Positions 12,301 to 19,755 of a stretch of DNA of 64,000 nt are shown here, piece after piece. Within the stretch, counting starts at the first letter, position 1, and each line of letters opens with the position of its first letter. The stretch is from the NCBI GenBank assembly GCA_905116865.2, contig CAJHNH020000492.1, forward strand, positions 70,001 to 134,000, written 5' to 3'. The DNA is from Candidula unifasciata. Lineage: Eukaryota > Mollusca > Gastropoda > Stylommatophora > Geomitridae. Made by a program: the position numbers and the translations under genes. The notes below the pieces were generated by a model. That model saw only the letters and a program-made list of their open reading frames with translations, had not been told where the DNA came from and made no database searches.

Positions 12301-15280
12301 GAGGATCCTAAGGGAGGTCCAGTGTGGGCTGGCATGAGTCTAATTGTTATATTGTGTAAAACATTAGCTATTATTGATATTAGTATTACTGTTACAACAA
12401 CAATTATTGTTACGAATAGTATCATCATCTTGTAGGACGGCTTTGGATATTTTCTCCAGGTCACGTGGGTGTGTTGATAAATGAGCAGGCGGACAGACTG
12501 GCCGGCTCTTCGCCACTTGGGGGATGAACTGATGTATGACAAGTTAGACATTGTAAGGGCCCTTTAGGAGCAAGTGAACAGTGCGGAGGCGCAGAAAGAT
12601 CCTTACGGTCTAAGGAGAATGGTGCTGCGAGAAGTTACCAGGCGACCTGACTGACGCTCAACACTTAGGGGTGGGATGAGACGGATATACAATCAGATGG
12701 TTACTGGTACCATCGGAATTGGAACTCTTCGCTTGCTGTTGAACATGGGGACTGAACACTTATGGGAGTGTCCCAAGTGCTGTGATGTCAATTCTTAATT
12801 CAAACATTGTAGGACTGCTTTTGATAAAGACCTTCCTGTCGTATTCACAGTGTACTGGAGTGTGAAAGAATGCGCGGCCAACTTGACATATACAGTATTC
12901 ATAGGACTGGGTCTGGTTTTAGCTGTTCCGGTCTGCGCAGGTAAGGTGTTCATATGCAATATTTCTTCTAGCATCCGCTATCACACACATTGTTTTTTTC
13001 CCGTCGCACACAAACGATCCTGAGATTCTTCTTCTTGTTCTTCTTCTTGTTCTTCTTCTTGTTCGTCTTCGTTTTCTTCTTCTTCTTCTTCTTCTTCACG
13101 GTCACCGGCTATAAACTCCGGCAGAAAATTTCTGGTTGTTTGCCCACTTCTGGGCTCTAATCCTATTTCCGAAACTAAGTCATGCATGCACATCCGTTTT
13201 ACAGGTCTGACTTATTTACATGCAGACTGTTGGTTCCTTGCCTCTCAGGCAGGTGTAATACGATATAGAAGGAAGCTTCCACTTAGTCGACTCTCGCGAC
13301 GTGCTTTTGAGCAGGCAGTAGATCTATTCTTGTTTTCGTCCAGAATGGGGCCCCGGAACCCCAACAGGAAGATCCTGAGATTGAATCTCAGCATGTAAGG
13401 CAGACCAACAAAACAGATCATAGATACCCCGTTCAACACTCAGAGAAGCTTCAATGAGAGTACCTGTAGCAGCAACGGCAGCCAGGTGTAACATGGAGAC
13501 ACATGCGGGGGAAATTTCATTTTGCTTTGGGCACAGGCAACACATTATATAAGGCTGTTATCACGCGTGTGTGCTGAGTGATTCCATGAGCATTATTTGG
13601 AGTGCCGAGACAGGCTTTGTACGCAGACAGTGGATCGAGTCATTGCAAAACTCCACCGTGCGTGGAGTTACCTTCATCTTTGTAACAGGGTATGCGGGTG
13701 TTGTTAACAATGAAAGAGCCGACAGATTAGCCGTCTCTGCATTAGTTACAGAGGGCCGGCCCGTGGATCATGCCGACATTGTTAACGTCAAAAGAGAGAT
13801 AGGACGTTCAGAGGACTTTAGGAGCAGCACTTTCACATCTTTGCAAAGAGCGCAAAAATTGGGAAACAAGATCGACACAGCTAACTACGAAAAGCACACA
13901 GGATGCACGAGAAGCCTTGTCAACCAACATAGGACTGGGACTGTCAACCGCGGGACGCTGATGTATATGTTGAGGGGGAATCTGAGCATCTATGGAAGTG
14001 TCCGGAGAGCAATGAAGATAACCCAAATTTTAACACAATAATAAGAAGAAATCCACAGAGGAGCATGTACTGCAGGAGTCCCCCATTCATCAGTAGAAGA
14101 CCCCTCGTGACAATTGCTTCGGCCCATAGCCTCCTAGACAACTTCAGAGGGTGGGCCGACCTGGATCATGACTCCCAGGCCTCGATCTTCTCCTGCTGCA
14201 CTTTATCGGATTTTCTCGAACAGGGACAAGACGAACTGGTGACTATGCAACGGGTACTGTGAGATTCAAAGTTGGAAATATGTATTCTTGACCAAGTGAC
14301 AAGCTTACGGTTCCTTCATCGGACACATGTTAGACTTTTGCAATTGGCAGAGGAACACTGGCAAACATTGGCTTTTTTTTAGGAATGACGTTCTTTTCCA
14401 CTAGAGACTCGGACCAGTCTACCGAGGCCCACTCCCCACGACGTTCCGTTGCGTCCAGAGCCAGCTCGAAGCTCTTTCAACAGCTTTGTCCTGTTGTTTC
14501 AGTGATTGTTTGCTCTCGTTTCCTCGCAATTCCAGCTGCTTTAGCACATTGTACATGGAATTGGAGATAAGACCTCTTGCGCCTACCTCGACGGCGAAGA
14601 TTTTTACTGCGTAAGCTTCGTTTCTCCTCGAGTTTCGTTTCTACTCTCCTCGATTCTCCTCAGGTGCTGAAGTGCCGTGAGCGCACCACAGTCAGGACAT
14701 ACACGCCATCTGGCGAACAAGCTTGAAACAGATGACTTCTTTTCATGTGTCGTCCATTCACGACTTGTACGGCACGGTCAGCTCAATCAGGATGAGCTGG
14801 CGTTTCTCCGCAGAGTGTAGGACAATGTCGGGTCTCAGGCCGGTTTTCCGGATTAACTCTGGGTACCTCTTCCAACCAGGCAGGTCGACAGCCAGTAACT
14901 AGTCCCTCGCACAGACAAGTATCGATGGAGCGTATGCGACCTTGTTGAATATACCTTTATAAATGCTCACAGCATTTTTTTTTTAGCATATGATTGGCTA
15001 GTACTGCTCAGCATTGAGGAAGCGTATGCTACATTAAACATCTTGCTTATTTCTCCGTTTCACAGTGGCAGACATTGTATGGAAGCACCGGGAGTTTTCA
15101 GGTATGAAAATTGCTGCACTGGTGTTGATTACCACGGGCGTTCTGCTGATTCTGTTACCAGAAGACTGGCACCTCTTTATATGTAGGCGTGTCCGGACTC
15201 AGCGAAGTGAAGACATTCAAGAGAACGTACCAAACAGCACAACACTGAGAGGCAGGCTTAGTAGGACATCGTATATGTGA
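3125..15280 (+). CDS. SLC35F3/F4: SLC35F3/F4-like transporter, 3' six exons (N-terminus outside window)
   Basis: Six exons on the plus strand join in phase: 3125-3347, 5726-5851, 7825-7891, 11042-11164, 12851-12940 and 15066-15280. They encode about 281 residues ending in a stop. The product resembles the EamA/DMT-fold SLC35F3/F4 group of multi-pass solute carriers. Recognisable landmarks are FRECVHLY at the start, ALHKLGAADCTALF followed by SFVYLLSWIVLFEKF, ITGIVLFAYVDGFG, VLYKKFLGE, and GVLLILLPEDW before a charged cytosolic tail. All junctions are GT-AG. The first exon opens in the middle of a codon, so upstream exons (the first membrane segments) are missing and probably lie left of the window; I found none in 1-3124. 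F3 and F4 cannot be separated from this fragment. F3 has been linked to thiamine transport in vertebrates, but the substrate of this protein is unknown. The gene converges on TRAM1. Confidence 0.88.
3403..3583 (+). repeat. SINE-like family D, 5'-truncated, (GAA)n tail
   Basis: This matches the 3' two-thirds of the family: GCATCTGCCTGAGAGGCAAG, a 'gatgcacacgcaaaactcag' segment, 'ccagaactttccgcc' and 'cagctggtgaacgcgaag' followed by a GAA tail. Confidence 0.85.
3646..3922 (-). repeat. tRNA-derived SINE family A
   Basis: On the minus strand it starts with a tRNA-like head: box A near GTGGACGAGCGGCTAGACGC and box B in GTGGGTTCGCTCCCTGG. The body is shared with 27872, 51340 and 52865 (GGCTGGGTCGACCTGGGAGC on the plus strand). 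The 3' end is CGCCTTTAGGCGTATAGGGC on the plus strand. Not a functional tRNA: no proper acceptor stem. Confidence 0.85.
4150..4275. repeat. G-rich homopolymer patch
   Basis: Runs of G near 4154-4170 and 4253-4272 separated by a T-rich stretch. The Pro- or Gly-rich frames read through it are artefacts. Confidence 0.8.
4553..4890. repeat. 43-bp minisatellite (about 7.5 units)
   Basis: Tandem 43-bp units alternate GTGCTCGCGGAGCCCCGGTG and AATTGCTCTCGTAGCACCGT. Each unit is made of two related half-units with imperfect dyads (GAGC/GCTC), so the array can fold on itself. Period 43 shifts frame each unit, so the open frames on the minus strand are coincidental. Confidence 0.93.
5019..5248. repeat. 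(AGC)n(GAA)n triplet expansion
   Basis: A short AGC/CAG run passes into about 190 bp of nearly pure GAA. Long GAA-TTC tracts can form triplex DNA. Poly-Ser, poly-Arg or poly-Lys frames through it are not genes. It may have grown from the GAA tail of a retroelement. Confidence 0.95.
5415..5628 (-). repeat. SINE family A, diverged copy
   Basis: Shares the body motifs 'gggctagacctatat', 'agaccaatcggcac' and 'gactgtacctggtaccc' and a decayed tRNA-like head at the high-coordinate end (5590-5628). It ends about 100 bp before an SLC35F exon. Confidence 0.8.
5726..5851 (+). CDS. SLC35F3/F4: SLC35F3/F4-like exon b
   Basis: Exactly 42 codons in phase 0 between a ctcctgtgccag acceptor and a GGG|gtgagt donor. 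It encodes two membrane segments: IFAMIFSITGIVLFAYVDGF and the Gly/Ala-rich GVVLGIASSAGAAVYG. A degraded SINE ends less than 100 bp upstream. Confidence 0.88.
6013..6088 (-). repeat. SINE family A, 5'-truncated, with 14-bp TSD
   Basis: Only the 3' part of family A is present, flanked by an exact duplication ATCATCAGGAGTAA (5999-6012 and 6089-6102). This shows target-primed insertion of a truncated copy. Confidence 0.85.
6287..6530 (+). repeat. tRNA-derived SINE family B
   Basis: The head resembles a tRNA: box A TAGCGTAGTTGG and box B GGTCCGGGTTCAATCCCGG. The body contains AAGGCCGAAAGGTTGCGATA and the tail is (ACAA)n. A second, inverted copy is at 26482-26690. Confidence 0.85.
6893..7022 (-). 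repeat. SINE family E, partial
   Basis: Carries the family's 3' region, on the plus strand CCTTTACAGGACGTTGCAGA and CCAGTAGTTTGCCATTGCTT. The tRNA-like head present in the 19444-19676 copy is missing or decayed. Confidence 0.75.
7581..7754. mobile_element. Foldback MITE, GGTACTTT family, copy 2 (left end eroded)
   Basis: The right arm is clear (GACTTTCCTGGGAACTCCCC, then a 'ggggtgaac' block and AAAGTACC at 7754), with CCCTAACCC inside. The left end has lost the terminal repeat and is partly replaced by a poly-A/poly-G tract. Confidence 0.6.
7825..7891 (+). CDS. SLC35F3/F4: SLC35F3/F4-like exon c
   Basis: A short exon of 22 codons plus one base, between tgcctgcag and gtatga. It encodes VLYKKFLGEVSSAQALFF, matching the family's 'YKVLFKMFLG' loop and the start of the next membrane segment. 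The last G is shared with the next exon (Gly). Confidence 0.87.
8194..8623. mobile_element. Long foldback MITE, GGCTATCTTCCG family, copy 1
   Basis: A 430-bp element whose two halves are near-complementary over about 200 bp each, starting GGCTATCTTCCGAATAA. It has an exact 8-bp duplication TAGAAAAC (8186-8193 and 8624-8631). The arms contain CCCTAACAG. The loop lies near 8395-8440. The open frames inside are not conserved in the second copy at 49126. Confidence 0.88.
8640..8800 (+). pseudogene. Non-LTR retrotransposon C-terminal relic
   Basis: Translates to a GYFSHVMRREVLEKIVMTRS-type stretch followed by RGRGRPREMRLDGLKR. This is the typical C-terminal region of animal LINE polyproteins ('FGHVMRRE...GRGRPR..W.D'). 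No intact frame or reverse transcriptase core is present. Confidence 0.7.
8823..9131 (+). repeat. SINE-like family D, full-length
   Basis: Runs from the palindromic head (GTGTGGGTTCC...) through CATGTCGTAAGA, GCATCTGCCTGAAAGGCAAG and 'ccagaaatgtccgccgg' to GGTGAACGTGAAGAAGAAG. It is one of at least 15 substantial copies in the window. Confidence 0.88.
9214..9486 (+). repeat. SINE-like family D
   Basis: The second copy in direct orientation. It starts CTGGGTTCCGAGAACCCATT and ends at 'gccggtgaacgcaaa' followed by a CA run instead of GAA. Confidence 0.83.
9865..10362. repeat. About 61-bp tandem repeat (8 units)
   Basis: Units contain GATAGATCGACATATTTCT, TTAGTCGATTCTCTTCTACC and 'gaagtgtagaggtttgc'. 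Variants differ by small insertions such as an extra 'gatc'. Confidence 0.92.
10374..10740. mobile_element. Foldback MITE, GGTACTTT family, copy 3 with expanded telomere-like core
   Basis: The left arm (TTTATTCACCTCAAAG, then GAAAGTCCAATATTCTAG) and the right arm (ending TTTGGGGTAAATAAA) are inverted relatives of copies 1, 4 and 5. The core at 10505-10666 is an array of CCTAAC/CCCTAACTCTAA units. The extreme ends are diverged. Confidence 0.72.
11042..11164 (+). CDS. SLC35F3/F4: SLC35F3/F4-like exon d
   Basis: The acceptor is cttttccgcag and the donor GTG|gtaatt. It encodes a hydrophobic segment (LFSLLCFCPFWLLVYFLG), an extracytosolic loop SETIAWSDAPWG and the start of the next membrane segment (TIVSSAALASG). 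The W-x-x-x-PWG pattern is typical of this clade. Confidence 0.87.
11205..11330 (+). repeat. SINE-like family D, head fragment
   Basis: Contains GTGGGTTCCGCGGGTTCCAT and a 'catcaagcatgtcataaaaggcgacta' block, the 5' part of the family. It begins about 40 bp after the donor of SLC35F exon d. Confidence 0.7.
11544..11855 (-). pseudogene. RNase H domain relic of a non-LTR retroelement
   Basis: The frame reads GVTFIFVPGHAGVDGNERAD followed by RLAGSA. PGHxGVxGNExADxLA is the conserved C-terminal block of ribonuclease H (its His and last Asp are catalytic-site residues). The first part of RNase H and the reverse transcriptase are missing. The same module recurs at 12440, 13571 and 21360. Confidence 0.8.
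11919..11942. repeat. 24-base poly-G tract
   Basis: An uninterrupted run of 24 G inside the RNase H relic region. Confidence 0.95.
12440..12790 (+). pseudogene. RNase H plus C-terminal relic
   Basis: With frameshifts and stops it encodes a decayed NEQADRLAGS, then a segment like that at 21360-21575 (KLDIVRAL, EQV, YGLRRMVL) and GTIGIGTLRLLLNMGTEHLW followed by ECPKCC. The last part looks like the Cys-rich C-terminus of such elements. It ends about 60 bp before SLC35F exon e. Confidence 0.75.
12851..12940 (+). CDS. SLC35F3/F4: SLC35F3/F4-like exon e
   Basis: Ninety bases in phase between tattcacag and gtaaggt. It encodes VYWSVKECAANLTYTVFIG followed by LGLVLAVPVCA. The second half fits the family pattern 'TYPLFISLGTVLGIPLNA'. 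The first half is unusually divergent from the 'FNFLVNFGIA'-type segment, but phase and neighbouring exons leave no better candidate. The exon is only about 60 bp after a decayed RNase H relic. Confidence 0.8.
13026..13366 (-). repeat. SINE-like family D
   Basis: An inverted copy. On the plus strand it starts with a (TTC) tail, then GCTATAAACTCCGGCAGAAA, 'tgcatgcacatccgttttacag', CTTGCCTCTCAGGCAG and the head near ATGGGGCCCCGGAACCCCA. Confidence 0.83.
13571..14041 (+). pseudogene. RNase H domain relic (156-codon open frame)
   Basis: The best-preserved RNase H module. It starts with SDSMSIIWSAETGFVRRQW (the Asp-Ser motif of the third acidic site), then GVTFIFVTGYAGVVNNERAD and RLAVSA. The catalytic-region His of 'GHAG' is Tyr here and the canonical Gly-Asn-Glu is Asn-Asn-Glu, so activity is unlikely. 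The upstream Asp/Glu blocks and the reverse transcriptase are absent. Confidence 0.75.
14340..14965 (-). pseudogene. Decayed ORF with 'RPDIVL...ELTVP' nuclease-like domain
   Basis: The minus strand translates, with in-frame stops, to DLPGWKRYPELIRKTGLRPD, IVLHSAEKRQLILIELTVP, later FAVEVGARGLISNSMYNVLK and ASSWLWTQRNVV. I recall the arrangement RPDIVL..(E)LTVP..VEVG.RG from many uncharacterised, RT-associated animal proteins. It resembles a PD-(D/E)xK-type core with Thr in place of the Lys. Stops and frameshifts show it is dead. It lies in the last intron of the transporter gene. Confidence 0.55.
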
Positions 15281-15600
15281 TTGGCTATATGTTTTTGTAG
15301 CATACGATTGGCTAGTACTGCTCAATGACCTAGTTTATGAATTTTAAATGTTAAATCGTATATATATGATTGGCTGACTGTGTAATGAGACGTGACTGGC
15401 TAGCATTGCTCAGTGATGAATAATGTATACATTTAAATGTTAAATAATATATCTGATTGACTGTATTTAAAATGTGATTGATTAGTACTGTTCGATGGTG
15501 AATAATTTACGCATATGAAATTCTAAATCCGAACGTTTATTGTTGCCAAGGGAACAGTTTAACGGCGATGTAAATGTGATTGGCTGGCGTTGCTTTCGGG
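14983..15600. repeat. Degenerate CCAAT-motif array around the last SLC35F exon
   Basis: Diverged units of about 80-110 bp contain GATTGGCTAGTACTGCTCA and 'tgatgaataatgtatacatttaaatg'. One unit precedes the terminal exon and several follow the stop. Related units recur at 16045-16250 and 17555-17705. ATTGG is an inverted CCAAT box. Confidence 0.65.
15066..15280 (+). CDS. SLC35F3/F4: SLC35F3/F4-like terminal exon
   Basis: The acceptor is ccgtttcacag and the stop is TGA at 15278-15280. It encodes ADIVWKHREFSGMKIAALV, then TTGVLLILLPEDWHLF (the family's last membrane segment and 'LLPEEW' motif) and a hydrophilic tail of about 35 residues rich in Arg, Ser and Thr. It lies inside a degenerate repeat array: one repeat copy sits just upstream (14983-15058) and several follow the stop. 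Confidence 0.88.
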
Positions 15601-15750
15601 TGTGGCTTATCGCTTTGACAGTGAGAGGGGGTGTTCAAGAATATCATACATATAACTGAAAATATGTAATTGATTAAACTTAAAAAATGCAACAACTGAA
15701 TACATGACTTATGGAAGAAGAAACTAGCACAACGAGAGGGGGGCTTAGGT

Positions 15751-16010
15751 CTTCTTCTTTCATGTTCGCCAGCTGTAAACTTTGACGGAAAGTTCTGCTT
15801 TTTCGACCATTTATAGACTGTATTCTTGTTGCAAAACTTGAGTTTTGCATGTGCGTCCATTTTAAAGAACTGTTTTTTTTTTTTTTTCAATGCATACTAC
15901 AGGTACCTCGCCTCGCAGGTAGATACAGTCCGACTTCGTAAGAAACATCCTTCATTAGTTGCCTTTTACGACATGCTTGTTTAAGGGGCAGTGGCCTCGG
16001 AACCCACACT
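15751..16010 (-). repeat. SINE-like family D
   Basis: Inverted copy: 'cttcttctttcatgttcgcc' tail, CAGCTGTAAACTTTGACGGA, 'gtacctcgcctcgcagg', CTTTTACGACATGCTTG and the head 'ggaacccacac'. Confidence 0.82.
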
Positions 16011-16044
16011 ATTAGCTTAGAAAGTTATCGTTTGTTAGTGGTGT

Positions 16045-16305
16045 CCTAACACGTGATTGGCCAGTTCAGATTAGTGATGAATAATGTGTGGTATGAAAGT
16101 TTAGATTTGATTGATTGTAAATTATGTGAGAGATCATGATTTTTAATGTTGTATATGTGACTGGATGTTATGATTATGACGCAAAACGCTGCAGAATGAG
16201 GTGTGTGTAAATAATTATAAATACTGGTGAAATATAATTGGCTGACTTGAAAAGAACACTGTAAAAGAAGGCCTGGTTTGAAGGCGAGGCAGACGTAGAC
16301 CAATA
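16045..16305. repeat. Degenerate CCAAT-motif array, second block
   Basis: More units related to 14983-15600, with GTGATTGGCCAGTTCAG, 'gtgactggatg' and 'taattggctgac'. Confidence 0.5.
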
Positions 16306-16309
16306 ACTC

Positions 16310-16450
16310 AGAGGGACCTATGGTTGCAGATGGCCGGCCTGTAGACCACGACGCAGATAGAGTGAATGCCCCTATGGTTAGATAACGGCCGCGGGATTTT
16401 GAGAAACTGCGTCTGCAACGCTGCTAAGAATGTGAAAACTTGGAGTAAAG
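16310..16450 (+). pseudogene. RNase H relic fragment
   Basis: VADGRPVDHDADRVNAPMV resembles the 'TDGQPMDHADIINAL' segment that follows RNase H in the relics at 11544 and 13571. Only about 45 codons remain. Confidence 0.55.
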
Positions 16451-16494
16451 ACTGGCCTAACCTGCACGAGAGCGACACCAGCCATACGAGGTCT

Positions 16495-16937
16495 GGTTCT
16501 TTTCTTTTATTTCACCCCCCCCCCTCGTAGGGAGTTCCCGGGAAAGTCCAATATTATGGGGAAGGGGGTTTAGGTTAGTGTTAGTCGGTGTTCATTCACA
16601 CCCTAACACTATTATACTATTAGACTTTCCAGGTAACCCCCTATAGTATTTCCCGTCCTTTCTAGGATGGAAATTTTAGTTATTTGAAGCCCTACTCTGG
16701 CTCTTGCCAGCGACCGCAATATAGCCAGGCCATAAATATGGTCTAAAGGCTGAACGCGGTTTCTGGGACCTCTCCACGGTGATCCTCACCCACATGGTGG
16801 CACATTGTGTCATCGGGTGTTTATCGCTTGTGTGATGTCCATGTGGGGTAGAAAGTCAGTCAGTCAGTCAGTCAGGGAACCCACAGCGAAATCTCAGAGT
16901 CCCCGAGATGGCGTGAAATAAAATAAAAAGAAAAACC
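16495..16937. mobile_element. Foldback MITE, GGTACTTT family, copy 4 with nested insertion
   Basis: The ends are GGTTCTTTTCTTTTATTTCA and a matching inverted end GAAAAACC at 16937. The arms carry GAAAGTCCAATATTATGG and CTATTAGACTTTCCAGG. The candidate duplication is diverged (CGAGGTCT/AGAAGGCT, 5 of 8). A separate repeat (16668-16870) has inserted into the right arm. Confidence 0.7.
16668..16870 (+). repeat. Interspersed repeat G, nested in MITE
   Basis: Shares order and motifs with 51700-51880: GCCCTACTCTGGCTCTTGCC, a 'gattctcatcc'-like block, 'ggtggcac', a 'catcgggtgttt' block and 'gtggggt'. This copy ends in (GTCA)n. Presumed SINE. Confidence 0.6.
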
Positions 16938-16989
16938 AGAAGGCTTAATATCTACGACATCAAGGGTTCCCCGTCTGTTTATTTCTGTG

Positions 16990-17460
16990 CATTGCAATAC
17001 GTCACATTGGAACTGACCGATCATTTCTATTATATAATGTTCGTTATATACTAGATACAGTATTGCGGTCCAGTGTTTGTATTTGTTATTCGACTTATGC
17101 TTGGTTAATATACATTTATGTAACCTGTGGTGCTATTTCAATTGTTTAAACTTAATTCTGTCCGTATTTCATGGTGGTGCAATGAAGCTGCACGATATAC
17201 TTGGCTAATGATGACACCCTTTTTAGGAGTGTCGAATGATCATACGTTGTACACATGTTATTGCAGCGAGACGACCTCATCATTGGAAAGTGACAGGTTC
17301 GCTTTTCGGCACGGTAACTACAGCTTTCCATTTTTATGTTGTCTGGTGTGTCCTTTTGTCTTCATTCTTCTTCTATTGAAAACCAATGAGTTTCGTGTCT
17401 ATTTTAATGTTAATTACAGCATAGAATTGGCACTATAAAAGACACTGGTCTATTTGTAAT
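16990..17460. other. No gene seen
   Basis: Non-repetitive AT-rich sequence. A 103-codon open frame (17127-17438) has no family motif, start context or splice context; it could be part of a long 3' UTR. Confidence 0.4.
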
Positions 17461-17554
17461 TCTGAGATCCCAAAAATGTGTTCAAAGCGCCGTGAGGATT
17501 ACCCAATCAGATGGAGGCTAAGTAAGACCTTGTATATCCGACTGAGTATTTATG

Positions 17555-17710
17555 TCGTGACAAGTGATTGGCTAGTATTACTGAAATGCAAGTAACGTAT
17601 TATTTCAAATATTAAATGTGATTGGTTGTTACTGCCGGGAACACAGTGTTTGGTTTCGAAGTAAATGTGATTGGCTTTCGTTGCTTTAATATATGATTGA
17701 TTGTCTGTAA
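17555..17710. repeat. Degenerate CCAAT-motif array, third block
   Basis: GTGATTGGCTAGTATTACTG, GTGATTGGTTGTTACTGCC and GTGATTGGCTTTCGTTGC, spaced about 50 bp apart. Confidence 0.5.
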
Positions 17711-17719
17711 TGATCGAGG

Positions 17720-17895
17720 AGAGATAGAAGGAGAGATAATGTTGTATGGGGCTTGTTTTATCATATGCCATGTGATAAGCGATGACATAAAGGGATATCA
17801 TCAAGAGAGCTGTTCCAGGCCACCAGGGATAGTGATCTGTGGAGACACATGAGCGCCTACGCCAGTTAACAGGGCACATGATGATGATGTGATGA
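17720..17895 (+). pseudogene. LINE C-terminal fragment
   Basis: Short decayed stretch RAVPGHQG, then a 'WRHMSAYAS'-like tail, as seen at the end of LINE polyproteins and again at 63870-64000. Weak support. Confidence 0.4.
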
Positions 17896-17984
17896 GCAAA
17901 GTGAGTTATTATTCGACGTTTCAAAAGAAGATCGCCGGATTCGTCGATCAGATAATAGAAATAAATATGATGACTATGTTGTCA

Positions 17985-18160
17985 TTATTCTTCTTCTTCT
18001 TCTTCGTCTTCTTCTTCTTCTTCTTCTTCTTCTTCTTCTTCTTCTTCTTCTTCTTCTTCTTCTTCTTCTTCTTCTTCTTCTTCTTCTTCTTCTTCTTCTT
18101 CTTCTTCTTCTTCTTCTTCTTCTTCTTCTTCTTCTTCTTCTTTTTCTTCTTCTTCTTTGG
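17985..18160. repeat. (TTC)n / (GAA)n microsatellite
   Basis: About 170 bp of nearly pure TTC on the plus strand, continuous with the retroelement remnant on its right side. Poly-Phe and poly-Glu frames are artefacts. Confidence 0.95.
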
Positions 18161-18295
18161 CTTTTGCCCTTACAAGGCGATTGGCACGTTCTGTTATGTT
18201 GGTAGTCTGGTCTGGTAGTCTTAGTTTCAGCTTCATAGCAAACGGGTCACACCATATTTGCTCCGCTCCTGTGCCAACGAAAATCTTTATCACAG
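17985..18295 (-). pseudogene. Retroelement 3' end with (GAA)n tail
   Basis: The minus strand reads MIKIFVGTGAEQIWCDPFAM, KLKLRLPDQTTN and ERANRLVRAKAK, then runs into about 170 bp of GAA. The same coding end (GTGAEQRWSDPFTMKLKLRL) occurs at 32588-32665, so it is an interspersed element, not a poly-Glu gene. Confidence 0.7.
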
Positions 18296-18299
18296 TCCC

Positions 18300-19120
18300 T
18301 TGTCGAAAGATTGACAGACTGCTGTCTCAGCATATCTAGCATACACACACATTAAAGCATACGGTATCCATCCGAAGTGCTAACATAAACAGTCCGCCAT
18401 TAGAAATGCAGTTCATCATTGATGGTAGCAGAAGTCACCAGCAGTTGCCCACGCGAACAATTTTAATCACATACGGGCACCGCCAACATTGCGACAACAG
18501 GCATCGCGCCATTTTCTTAATCTATAATTCACACCACCACGTTGGTCACAGTCGACAAAACATTCCAAATGAAATCCGCAGCTCACAGTGTCACGCCATG
18601 CATTTAACTCAGAAGCTGTGCGACGAAACGATATCCAGTCTACAAATGCAGCAAAAATGCATCGGCCACCGTCCGGCAGAAGTAAAAAATTTGCCTCGGC
18701 TCCGAACAGTGCCCCTGCCTAGCGTCCATTTTGACCGGAACTCTCTTATGGTTTCGAGCTAGACTATGATACCTGTGCCTTTCGGCCCAGCACATCTGAT
18801 TTCAGAAAATCCCCAACTCTTCACCCTTTACGACATGCTTGTTAAATGGCAGTGGGTCATCTTTTGTGTTTTATGTACAATTTCTTTAAACCGTTTGAAT
18901 TAAAATAATTCGAGAAAAATACATTCGACTTACGACCTGTCAGTGGGAACTGAACTCTGTCGTAAGTCGAGGAGAAACTTCACGGGTATACTCTAAGAAT
19001 CCAGAAAAACTATGACTTCTTTACTTCCTCTTTTCCTGCCTCTGGTCTGGAGGGGAACGATGACTGACAGAATAAATCTTTCCCCTCTCTCGCCGACTCA
19101 CTCCTAGATAGGCAAGAGTA
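18300..19120. other. No gene seen
   Basis: Mostly non-repetitive. A 118-codon open frame at 18406 has no recognisable motif. A small fragment of SINE-like family D is at 18825-18855 (CGACATGCTTGTTAAATGGC). Confidence 0.4.
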
Positions 19121-19302
19121 TGCCTCTTAAACCTGCCCACAATTCTAGGACATACCCAGCGTTGAGCTACCACACGTTTTTTTTAGAGGCAGTCGCAGAA
19201 TCCAGACAGGGGTTTACAGCGATGGTCTCGTTAATTTTAATTGGTAACAAAAGCTTCAACGGGATGTCGAAGTTTGTACATTCCCTTCCTCACTGTGATT
19301 CT

Positions 19303-19437
<135 letters not shown>

Positions 19438-19443
19438 CACACA

Positions 19444-19676
19444 CACATTGTTGCGTATCATTTACAGGACGCTGCAGAACCAACCCCAGCAGCACCTGGC
19501 TGTTGTGTGATTTCTCTAGGCAATTTACATCCAGTAGTTTGCCATTGCTTCTGGACAGTCGGCTTTCTTGATACCACTGTCGAAACCAACGCAAGGCGTT
19601 GCCCGCAGCTGGGATCGAACCTGGCATACCGGCATTACGAAGCGTTCGCATCGACTTAGCCACAGAGCCGACATAC
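19444..19676 (-). repeat. tRNA-derived SINE family E
   Basis: On the minus strand it has a tRNA-like head: CGGCTCTGTGGCTAAGTCGA (box A) and CCAGGTTCGATCCCAGCTG (box B). The conserved tail is GGTTCTGCAGCGTCCTGTAA. Other copies are at 6893, 41476, 47518 and 54875. Confidence 0.85.
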
Positions 19677-19755
19677 ACACACACACAATTTTCACTTAAA
19701 ACCGGACCAGGTCTTTTTTTTTGGCAGTATGCAGTACTGGCACCTTCTTATGCAT

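Noticed and set aside
17889..18218. Poly-Phe and poly-Glu proteins
   Set aside because: Microsatellite artefacts of the TTC tract.
18406..18762. 118-codon plus-strand frame
   Set aside because: No domain, low-complexity His/Gln composition, no splice or promoter context.
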